From Polynucleobacter asymbioticus (GTDB lineage Bacteria; Pseudomonadota; Gammaproteobacteria; Burkholderiales; Burkholderiaceae), in assembly GCF_018687575.1 (NCBI RefSeq), contig NZ_CP061297.1, positions 1,774,369-1,838,368 of the forward strand: 64,000 bases of DNA, read 5' to 3'. Made by a program: the position numbers and the translations under genes. Of this stretch, positions 40,088 to 46,710 are shown one piece after another. Numbering within the stretch: the stretch's first letter is position 1; every line of letters starts with the position of its first letter. Below the pieces are notes generated by a model. It was not told the DNA's origin. It made no database searches and saw nothing but the letters and a program-made list of their open reading frames with translations.

Positions 40088-40110
40088 AAAATCCACCCGA
40101 AGGTGGTTTT
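40088..40110. repeat. Repeat copy e, hairpin part, between divergent genes
   Basis: CCACC-CGAA-GGTGG with A/T flanks and the shared lead AAATGA and tail GGTGTTTCTT. It lies between two genes transcribed away from each other, so it is not the terminator of either. This makes a remnant origin more likely than a functional one. Confidence 0.85.
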
Positions 40111-40119
40111 GGTGTTTCT

Positions 40120-40190
40120 TGGTGGCCCGGGGCGTAATCGACCAAGGCCCATGATGCCTAATCCTGCTTTAGACTAATCAATAACCATTT
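40120..40190 (-). pseudogene. Remnant of tRNA-Phe, copy e
   Basis: The first 15 bases (TGGTGGCCCGGGGCG) are identical to the 3' end of the intact tRNA-Phe, followed by one mismatch and AATCGA. Weaker similarity continues: AATCCTGCTTTAGACTAA against AATCCTCTGCTCTACCGACTGA in the anticodon and D arms. This suggests a decayed copy of most of the tRNA, not only of its last 20 bases. Confidence 0.7.
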
Positions 40191-40205
40191 CTTCTTGAGG
40201 CTTAA

Positions 40206-40556
40206 ATGACTTGGATCATTACCAAATACTTACTAACAGCAGGAATGGTTGTATTCATTTCTGAAATGGCCAAGCGAAGCGATCGACTGGGTGGTTTTAT
40301 TGCAGCATTACCCGTAATGACTTTTTTAACCCTTCTATGGCTTTATATAGAAAACCAGCCTGAAGAGAAAATTGCAAATCACGCGTATTACACCTTCTGG
40401 TATGTAATTCCGACATTGCCCATGTTTTTACTACTTCCATACTTACTTCCAAAGCTGGGGTTTTGGATGGCTATGGGTGCATGCGTAGTGGCAACAGTTA
40501 TTTGCTTTGGCTTATTTGCCTTGATGATGAAGGGCTTTGGAATTAATCTGCTCTAA
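40206..40556 (+). CDS. DUF3147-like membrane protein
   Basis: 116 residues with four membrane helices. The pattern TKYLLTAGMVVFISEMAKRSDRLGGFIAALPVMTFL matches DUF3147 proteins, whose role is unknown. It is the only rightward gene in the array between repeats e and f. Its stop codon overlaps the AAATGA lead of copy f. Confidence 0.82.
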   Translation: MTWIITKYLLTAGMVVFISEMAKRSDRLGGFIAALPVMTFLTLLWLYIENQPEEKIANHAYYTFWYVIPTLPMFLLLPYLLPKLGFWMAMGACVVATVICFGLFALMMKGFGINLL

Positions 40557-40560
40557 ATGA

Positions 40561-40583
40561 AAAAACCACCCGAAGGTGGTTTT
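40561..40583. repeat. Repeat copy f, hairpin part
   Basis: AAAAACCACC-CGAA-GGTGGTTTT, preceded by AAATGA and followed by GGTGTTTCTT. It lies between two convergent genes and can terminate both. Confidence 0.88.
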
Positions 40584-40592
40584 GGTGTTTCT

Positions 40593-40612
40593 TGGTGGCC
40601 CGGGGCGGAATC
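40593..40612 (-). pseudogene. Remnant of tRNA-Phe 3' end, copy f
   Basis: Twenty consecutive bases identical to the 3' end of the tRNA-Phe at 42165-42240, from the CCA terminus through part of the T arm. Similarity ends there; the stop codon of the neighbouring barrel protein follows 28 bases later. Confidence 0.85.
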
Positions 40613-40640
40613 TACTGGCGCCCAAGATATATGATCCTAT

Positions 40641-41339
40641 TTAGAACTTATAGCCAACACCAGCCAAGAAGTTATAGGAAGATGTTGATGGGCTAAAGTT
40701 AGTGATGAGGCTTGTATCGCATAAGCTACTTGTGCCCATAGATGTTTTGCCATAGCTATAGTAGTTAGCTTCAGTGAACCCATAAAAACCACTTGAGATT
40801 ATTTGCTTGTAACCCAAGCCAGCTAAGAATCCCTGAGCATTTCCACTGCCCATAGAGTCCCCATTACAAGAGCCACCACCGTCATCATAGTAAGAGGCTT
40901 TTACTTTTTGCGTTGAATAGCCAACCTTGGCATAAACCAATTTATCTTTATCAAAGGCATAGCCAGGGGCTAAAAAAATATTTAATCTATTTGATGCTTT
41001 ATAAGTTGTTCCGGTTCCCGCATAACTACCATTTATATTTGCCGTTCCAATCGTTGTTTCAAGAAAGGAATAATCAAGCCCCAACCCAAGCAATATGTTT
41101 TGTGAAATAGGGTAGTTGTAACCCACGCCCAATATGACTGGGGCGCTACCCTTAGAGGGATTATTGTTACCACCCGGGAAATTGCTTTGATTATTCATTG
41201 TTAAGCCGGTATTGCTAACAGAGTTATTTTCATATCCAGTAGCAATCTGGCTATAAAAGCCTTGAAACCCACTTTGGGCGAAGATGCTTGGTGTGAAGCA
41301 AATCAATCCTAACGCCAATAATTTCGTAAATTTATTCAT
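40641..41339 (-). CDS. Outer-membrane beta-barrel protein, OmpA/Opa-type small porin
   Basis: 232 residues. Signal peptide ends at IFAQ. The body alternates glycine- and aromatic-rich strands (FYSQIATGYENNS, APVILGVGYNYPI, LVYAKVGYSTQ, GFLAGLGYKQ) and ends in VGYKF, with the terminal aromatic residue recognised by the Bam machinery. Probably an eight-stranded barrel. Two internal Cys pairs (GGGSCNGD and SSLCDTS) are unusual for barrels. Located between repeats f and g. The natural ligand is unknown. Confidence 0.82.
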   Translation of the reverse strand: MNKFTKLLALGLICFTPSIFAQSGFQGFYSQIATGYENNSVSNTGLTMNNQSNFPGGNNNPSKGSAPVILGVGYNYPISQNILLGLGLDYSFLETTIGTANINGSYAGTGTTYKASNRLNIFLAPGYAFDKDKLVYAKVGYSTQKVKASYYDDGGGSCNGDSMGSGNAQGFLAGLGYKQIISSGFYGFTEANYYSYGKTSMGTSSLCDTSLITNFSPSTSSYNFLAGVGYKF

Positions 41340-41426
41340 GTCTTTTTTTTCCTAATTATTCTATTCATTAGAGGCATTATCACTCAATTCACTTAGTGAT
41401 ATAAAAGGTGATTGTCTAGTTAAGAA

Positions 41427-41448
41427 AAAACCACCCGAAGGTGGTTTT
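41427..41448 (-). repeat. Repeat copy g, hairpin part
   Basis: AAAACCACC-CGAA-GGTGGTTTT followed by AGAGTTTCT. Here the lead is TTAAGA rather than AAATGA. It follows the secreted unknown protein gene after about 120 bases. Confidence 0.88.
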
Positions 41449-41457
41449 AGAGTTTCT

Positions 41458-41480
41458 TGGTGGCCCGATGCGGAATCGAG
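41458..41480 (-). pseudogene. Remnant of tRNA-Phe 3' end, copy g
   Basis: TGGTGGCCCGATGCGGAATCGA matches the tRNA-Phe 3' end with two differences in 22 bases. A further AGGAT and CCCT downstream may recall the anticodon stem, but that part is weak. Confidence 0.8.
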
Positions 41481-41567
41481 CCGGGGCTGAGGATGTCTGA
41501 CCCTAAATTGTCCTTTAAAACGAACTCGACTGACCTAGGGATAAATAACTGATTTTTTCTTTAGCGC

Positions 41568-41975
41568 TTACTTTTTCTTGAATACCACTTCATTATCTTT
41601 GCCATTCCAAGGCAATATACCCACCCATGTATCGCCCACCACTTTTCCTGAAAAGGTTACATGGGGGCATTGAATTACAGGCAAAGGTTCTGTTTTAAAA
41701 GAAACTACGTCACCAGAAATTTTGCCCGATTCAATTTTGGTATTACCTAGGCATCGAACGGGGCCAGTAAATTGCATTTCACCCAAAAATGTCCCATCTG
41801 TGTTCTTTTCAATTTTCAGGATTACAAATAATCTGAAATCATCGGGGGGCATACCTCTTGAAAAGGATTGGTTCCCTCTCCACGGAGGAGTAAAAGATGT
41901 TTCCCATGTTTCTTTAACTTGGGCAAATGTAGACTGTATTGCCATTAAAAGAGTTAAAAAGAGTAGCTTTTTCAT
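41568..41975 (-). CDS. Secreted protein of unknown function
   Basis: 135 residues from the ATG at 41975. Cleavable signal peptide (MKKLLFLTLLMAIQSTFAQ). The mature part is rich in beta strands (DDFRLFVILKIEKNTDGTFLGEMQFTG, DVVSFKTEPLPVI) with cysteines in PVRCLG and IQCPH that may pair. No family recognised. Cargo between repeat g and the intact tRNA. Confidence 0.75.
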   Translation of the reverse strand: MKKLLFLTLLMAIQSTFAQVKETWETSFTPPWRGNQSFSRGMPPDDFRLFVILKIEKNTDGTFLGEMQFTGPVRCLGNTKIESGKISGDVVSFKTEPLPVIQCPHVTFSGKVVGDTWVGILPWNGKDNEVVFKKK

Positions 41976-42133
41976 CGTTAACCTCAATATTTATCTGTTG
42001 ATATTAATGGTCTTTAAACATTAAACGCAAGAATTTGGTTCGTAAATAGTCAAAAACTTTGGTGACTTTTATATTAATTGCGGGGATTAAGACTTTATTT
42101 TCTTAGTTGCCTTTAAGAGAATCCACAAATGAA

Positions 42134-42155
42134 AAAACCACCCGAAGGTGGTTTT
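42134..42155 (-). terminator. Terminator of tRNA-Phe (repeat copy h, intact)
   Basis: AAAACCACC-CGAA-GGTGGTTTT placed 10 bases after the CCA end of tRNA-Phe; preceded by AAATGA. This is the reference copy of the repeated hairpin in the array. Confidence 0.9.
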
Positions 42156-42164
42156 AGTGTTTCT

Positions 42165-42240
42165 TGGTGGCCCGGGGCGGAATCGAACCACCGACACAAG
42201 GATTTTCAATCCTCTGCTCTACCGACTGAGCTACCAGGCC
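42165..42240 (-). tRNA. tRNA-Phe (anticodon GAA)
   Basis: 76 bases on the minus strand. Acceptor GGCCTGG pairs with CCGGGCC (one G-U pair), D arm AGCTCAGTCGGTAGAGC, anticodon arm GAGGA-TTGAAAA-TCCTT with GAA, T arm GTCGG-TTCGATT-CCGCC-type, and encoded CCA. It is the intact member of the repeat array extending leftward to about 37.5 kb. Confidence 0.97.
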
Positions 42241-42250
42241 AAGACTTAGG

Positions 42251-42256
42251 ATTATA
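42251..42256 (-). promoter_or_regulatory. -10 box of tRNA-Phe
   Basis: TATAAT on the minus strand, ending 10 bases before the tRNA 5' end. No clear -35 consensus was found 17 bases further upstream. Confidence 0.55.
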
Positions 42257-42372
42257 AATGAAACTGATTTGCAGGATTAAAAACTCAGTTTGCGATGCCA
42301 GCCTTACTCAATAGACTTATAAATTAGCATTAGAGAGGCCGTATTTAAAGGCTCTTATGGAATGTTCGTAAG

Positions 42373-43701
42373 CTATTCAGCAATCTGGCCGGCTAATTGC
42401 TCTGCTTGCTTGGCAATAGCGCTTGCAGCAACGACATCGCCCAAGCTGCCCATAGTTGCCGGCCCAATCATCCATAAACTGCTCCACCGATCCGATGGCA
42501 AGTGACACACTCTACAGCTTTCATCAACTGCAATAGCATGCCCAAGAGGGTCCCTGATTGCCAATCGGTCTTCAATGAGTTGATTTAATAAAGGGTCGGA
42601 TGCAACGCCAGTGCAATTGATGATTCGATCTCCCTCAACTTCAATGCCATTTCCTAGGAGTACCTTCACCCTAAATTCAGAGCATTGAATTTCTGTAGCG
42701 CGTCCCAATACAAATTGAATTTGATTTTTTGACCTTAGCTTTTCATATGCAGCAATCGTCTGGGGTGATGCTCGAAAACGATACAAGCTCCAAAGCCAGC
42801 CCAACCTCTTAAATAAAGTCCGCTTTTGTCGCACAGAGAATTGCTGCCAAATCATACTTATATTTATCCTCAACTCTTCCCATGCGCTTTGCCACTCCGA
42901 ACTCGTGGTTGATGTTGAGGGCAAATAGTCCCGCATAAAACGAATGAATTTGGCTGGGGTTAAATTCTGCGGCCATATGGGCTGAACTTTTCTCTCCCAA
43001 TTCGCCTGAGCCGGAGGAAAAATGGCTCGCGGACTAATCACATATATTGGTCCAAGATGCTTACGCTCTCCTAAGTTATTAATAGCGTCTAAGGCTGTTA
43101 GTCCTCCACCAAGCAAAATAATGTGGTCTTGAGTTTTTGCAACGTCTAATCCATGACCCGCCCAAGGATTCTCAACAAGACATGATGCAGATGAGTCTGG
43201 TTTCGAATTGGTGACAAGGCAAGGCCAAGTGGGCGGGGGATTTCCCGTGGCAATAATAACTTTCCTTGCGCTAATTACGCTTTGATTATCCAGGGCAAGA
43301 CTCCAGGAATGATCGACCCCATTTAAGCTAAGAACTTTAGCTTTAATTTGCTCAATGTGACTCGATTTGGATTTGCTAGCAACGAGCTCAGAAACATAAC
43401 GTCCAAAATCTTGGCGACGATAAAAATATCCGGCATCAGTCTTTGCATCTAGATCATTTATGTTCTCTTTTGCCCACCTTGCAAAATGCAAAGGGTCATT
43501 GGAAAAAATGGTCGGCAAACTCTCGCGTATATTGAGCCGAAAATGTGGGTTATCGCAACCATATGCATTACCTTTACCCAGAGCGCCCGAGCCAATCACT
43601 GTTATAGCGGTAGGGGCGATACCCCTGCGCAATAGATGCACCACCATTACAGCGGCAGCAAAGCCGTCTCCAATGATCACTAGCTCTTTGATATTAGACA
43701 T
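42373..43701 (-). CDS. FAD/NAD(P)-binding protein of the COG4529 type
   Basis: 442 residues. N-terminal dinucleotide-binding motif VIIGDGFAAAVMVVHLL, then GKGNAYGCDNPHFRLNIRES, which is the COG4529 signature (usually G.AY....P.HLLNVP), ATGNPPP, LGGGLTALDAINNLGE as a second Rossmann motif, and INCTGVASDPLL. Probably a flavin-dependent oxidoreductase of unknown substrate. It starts 27 bases after the YcaO-fusion stop, so the two are one transcript. It has a Cys in CRVCHLP near the C-terminus. Confidence 0.85.
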   Translation of the reverse strand: MSNIKELVIIGDGFAAAVMVVHLLRRGIAPTAITVIGSGALGKGNAYGCDNPHFRLNIRESLPTIFSNDPLHFARWAKENINDLDAKTDAGYFYRRQDFGRYVSELVASKSKSSHIEQIKAKVLSLNGVDHSWSLALDNQSVISARKVIIATGNPPPTWPCLVTNSKPDSSASCLVENPWAGHGLDVAKTQDHIILLGGGLTALDAINNLGERKHLGPIYVISPRAIFPPAQANWERKVQPIWPQNLTPAKFIRFMRDYLPSTSTTSSEWQSAWEELRINISMIWQQFSVRQKRTLFKRLGWLWSLYRFRASPQTIAAYEKLRSKNQIQFVLGRATEIQCSEFRVKVLLGNGIEVEGDRIINCTGVASDPLLNQLIEDRLAIRDPLGHAIAVDESCRVCHLPSDRWSSLWMIGPATMGSLGDVVAASAIAKQAEQLAGQIAE

Positions 43702-43728
43702 TGTTCGGCCTAAAAAACAATTAGCCCC

Positions 43729-45918
43729 CTATCCAACAGACCGGGCAAGATGTAATTTTTTATAACTGTCGATTAAACGGTGATGCCTCTCTAAACCCTC
43801 TAACTTAGTACTTGTAGGAGTTAATCCAAAGAAGCGGACATTACCATTTACCGATCCCAACACTGCATCCATTCTATCCATGCTAAACATACGTTGTAGG
43901 TTAAGCAGGTAGTCATTAAGTTCCAAATCACCATCAAGCATAATCTCGAGCACTGCATTTAAAGCCTGATAAAAAAGCTTTCTCTCGACGGTATTGTCGT
44001 TGTATTGAAGAAAGGCACCTACCAATTCTTGTGCTTGCTCGAATCGTTTCAAGGCTAGATTAATTAAGAGCTTTAACTCAAGAACTGTTAATTGCCCCCA
44101 AGGCGTGTTCTCATCAAACTCGATGCCAATCAATGTAGCGATATCACCATACTCATCCAGCTCATTATTTTCTAGTTTTTCTAATAGTTTGCTTAACTTC
44201 ACATCATCTAGTTGATGTAAATTCAAAATATCAGCACGGAACAATAGCGCTTTATTGGTGTTATCCCAAACCAAATCCTCAACTGGATAAATCTCAGAGT
44301 AACCTGGAACCAAAATCCGACATGCTATAGCGCCTAGCTGCTCATATACCGCCACATAGGCTTCTTTTCCTAGAGATTCAAGAATGCCAAATAAGGTGGC
44401 TGCCTCCTGCGCATTAGAGTTTTCACCTTTGCCAGAGAAATCCCATTCAACAAAGTCGTAATCTGAGTGTGCGCTGAAGAAGCGCCAAGAAACAATTCCA
44501 CTTGAATCAATAAAGTGCTCAACAAAATTATTTGGCTCGGTAACTGCCTCACTTGCAAAAGTGGGTGGGGGTAAATCATTCAGGCCCTCTAGGCTACGAC
44601 CCTGCAGCAACTCCGTCAAACTCCGCTCTAGTGCCACCTCTAAATTTGGGTGGGCGCCGAATGATGCAAATACGCCACCTGTTCGAGGATTCATCAAAGT
44701 AACGCACATCACTGGGTAGACACCACCCAAGGAGGCATCCTTAATCAGCACTGGAAAGCCCTGCTCTTCAAGGCTTTGAATGCCGGCCAAAATACCGGGA
44801 TACTTTGCAAGCACTTCTTGCGGCACATCCGGCAAAGCAATTTCACTTTCAATAATTTCTCGCTTCACTGCCCGCTCGAAAATCTCTGAGAGGCACTGCA
44901 CCTGAGCTTCAGCGAGCGTGTTGCCGGCACTCATGCCGTTACTAACATATAAGTTTTCAATGAGATTCGATGGAAAATAAACCGTCTTGCCATCGGACTG
45001 ACGAACATATGGCAAAGCGCAAATCCCGCGCTCGACATTACCCGAATTGGTATCAATTAAATGGGAGCCACGTAACTCACCATCAGCGTTAAAAATCTTT
45101 AAACAATAGTCGTCAAGAATTTCTTTTGGTAGCGTATCTTTAGGACCTGCCTTAAACCAACGCTCATTGGGGTAATGCACAAAAGGGCTATTGGCGATCT
45201 CTTCGCCCCAGAAAGCGCCGGCGTAGAAATGATTATTACTAAGTCGCTCGATATACTCACCCAAAGCTGATGCCAAGGCACTTTCCTTCGTAGAGCCTTT
45301 GCCATTTGTAAAACACATGGGTGAATGCGCATCACGAATATGCAAGGACCATACATTTGGTATGAGATTACGCCATGAGGCGATTTCGATCTTAATTCCT
45401 AGGTTTGCCAACACACTAGACATATTCGCAATCGTTTGCTCTAGCGGTAAATCTTTTCCTGGAATGTAAGTACTTGCGTCGGAAGCTGAGTTCAAAGCCA
45501 ATAGACTTTGCGCGTCAGCATCTAGATTCTTCACCTCTTCAATAACAAACTCTGGGCCAGCTTGTACGACCTTCTTTACCGTACAGCGCTCGATAGATCG
45601 CAAGATGCCCTGACGATCATTTGCAGAAATATCTTCTGGTAACTCAACCTGGATTTTAAATATCTGTTGATAACGGTTTTCTGGGTCAACAATATTGTTT
45701 TGTGAGAGCCGTATGTTCTCGGTTGAAATATTGCGTGTATCGCAATACAGCTTTACAAAATACGCTGCGCATAAGGCTGATGAGGCCAAAAAGTAATCGA
45801 AAGGCCCAGGGGCTGAACCATCACCCTTGTATCGAATGGGCTGATCAGCAATCACCGTAAAGTCGTCGAACTTAGCTTCAAGGCGCAACTTATCGAGAAA
45901 GTTAACCTTTATTTCCAT
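43729..45918 (-). CDS. OsmC-YcaO fusion protein
   Basis: 729 residues. Residues 1 to about 140 form an OsmC-like domain (RYKGDGSAPGPFDYFLASSALCAAYFVKLYC, with the Cys that serves peroxide reduction in OsmC relatives). From about 155 the sequence follows E. coli YcaO to the end: YIPGKDLPLEQTIANM, FTNGKGSTKESALASALGEYIERLS and CLSEIFERAVKREI as ATP-binding YcaO motifs, GGVYPVMCVTLMNPRTGGVFASFG, TPR-like C-terminal part. E. coli YcaO supports RimO-dependent methylthiolation of ribosomal protein S12. Fused OsmC-YcaO proteins exist in other proteobacteria, as far as I recall. Operon partner is the FAD protein. Confidence 0.9.
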   Translation of the reverse strand: MEIKVNFLDKLRLEAKFDDFTVIADQPIRYKGDGSAPGPFDYFLASSALCAAYFVKLYCDTRNISTENIRLSQNNIVDPENRYQQIFKIQVELPEDISANDRQGILRSIERCTVKKVVQAGPEFVIEEVKNLDADAQSLLALNSASDASTYIPGKDLPLEQTIANMSSVLANLGIKIEIASWRNLIPNVWSLHIRDAHSPMCFTNGKGSTKESALASALGEYIERLSNNHFYAGAFWGEEIANSPFVHYPNERWFKAGPKDTLPKEILDDYCLKIFNADGELRGSHLIDTNSGNVERGICALPYVRQSDGKTVYFPSNLIENLYVSNGMSAGNTLAEAQVQCLSEIFERAVKREIIESEIALPDVPQEVLAKYPGILAGIQSLEEQGFPVLIKDASLGGVYPVMCVTLMNPRTGGVFASFGAHPNLEVALERSLTELLQGRSLEGLNDLPPPTFASEAVTEPNNFVEHFIDSSGIVSWRFFSAHSDYDFVEWDFSGKGENSNAQEAATLFGILESLGKEAYVAVYEQLGAIACRILVPGYSEIYPVEDLVWDNTNKALLFRADILNLHQLDDVKLSKLLEKLENNELDEYGDIATLIGIEFDENTPWGQLTVLELKLLINLALKRFEQAQELVGAFLQYNDNTVERKLFYQALNAVLEIMLDGDLELNDYLLNLQRMFSMDRMDAVLGSVNGNVRFFGLTPTSTKLEGLERHHRLIDSYKKLHLARSVG

Positions 45919-46027
45919 GGGAATAATTCCGAAATGATATGAGCGCTATTATCCGTCGCAACAGCGATGCTGTGTGCCCTATCAATAAACCCAAAGAATC
46001 AGTGCCACTAACTCATGGGGTAGTTTC

Positions 46028-46708
46028 TTATTGCTCGGCCTTATTGCGTGAAGTATCGATTCCCAAAGCCTTTAGCTTGCGATAGAGGTGGGTTCGCTCC
46101 AGGCCCGTGTATTCAGATATCTTGGTCATGCTGCCACCCATGATGATCATTTGATGCTCAAAGTAGGCTTTTTCGAACAAGTCTCTAGCTTCGCGTAGTG
46201 GTAAATCAAAGTATGTTTTTGCAATGCCACTGATGTACTCACCATCCGGGGCTTGCGGAGTCGGCTCACTGGCTACTACCTTAGGGCTTGGGGTTGATGT
46301 GGGCGCTGTAGACGCCTTTTCTTCAATGGGCTCAATGTACTTCGGTGAACTCTCCAGCGCCTTATTGACAGTCTTCAGTAATTTTTGCAGTGCGATGGGC
46401 TTTTCTAAGAAGTTGAGCGCCCCAATACGCGTGGCTTCAACCGCTGTATCAATCGTGGCATGCCCCGACATCATGACGACCGGCATTGTCAGCTGCCCAG
46501 TCTTGGACCACTCTTTTAGCAAGGTGATGCCATCCACATCTGGCATCCAGATATCGAGCAAGACGAGGTCTGGGCGCATCTGCTCGCGGATTGTGCGCGC
46601 CTGCACAGCACTCTCAGCCGCATAAACAGTGTGGCCTTCATCCGTCAGAATCTCATTGAGAAGCTCGCGAATTCCCATCTCATCATCGACCACCAAAATA
46701 CTTGCCAT
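46028..46708 (-). CDS. ntrX: NtrX-like response regulator without AAA+ domain
   Basis: 226 residues. Receiver domain 1-120: DDEMG acidic pocket, phospho-acceptor Asp in LVLLDIWMPDVDG (about residue 53), MSGHATIDTAVEA and LEKPI with the conserved Lys. A Pro/Thr-rich linker (130-160) follows, then a Fis-type HTH (ITKISEYTGLERTHLYRKLKALGI). The sigma54-interacting ATPase domain of NtrX/NtrC is missing, so it cannot activate sigma54 promoters in the usual way. Two bases after ntrY. Confidence 0.9.
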   Translation of the reverse strand: MASILVVDDEMGIRELLNEILTDEGHTVYAAESAVQARTIREQMRPDLVLLDIWMPDVDGITLLKEWSKTGQLTMPVVMMSGHATIDTAVEATRIGALNFLEKPIALQKLLKTVNKALESSPKYIEPIEEKASTAPTSTPSPKVVASEPTPQAPDGEYISGIAKTYFDLPLREARDLFEKAYFEHQMIIMGGSMTKISEYTGLERTHLYRKLKALGIDTSRNKAEQ

Positions 46709-46710
46709 TC

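Noticed and set aside
37494..41480. CRISPR array, because of six regular hairpin repeats
   Set aside because: Spacings are 0.5 to 1.5 kb and contain genes; no short spacers and no cas genes.
42335..42358. Terminator behind the FAD protein gene
   Set aside because: The arms AGAGGCC and GGCTCT pair imperfectly and there is no clear T-run on the minus strand.
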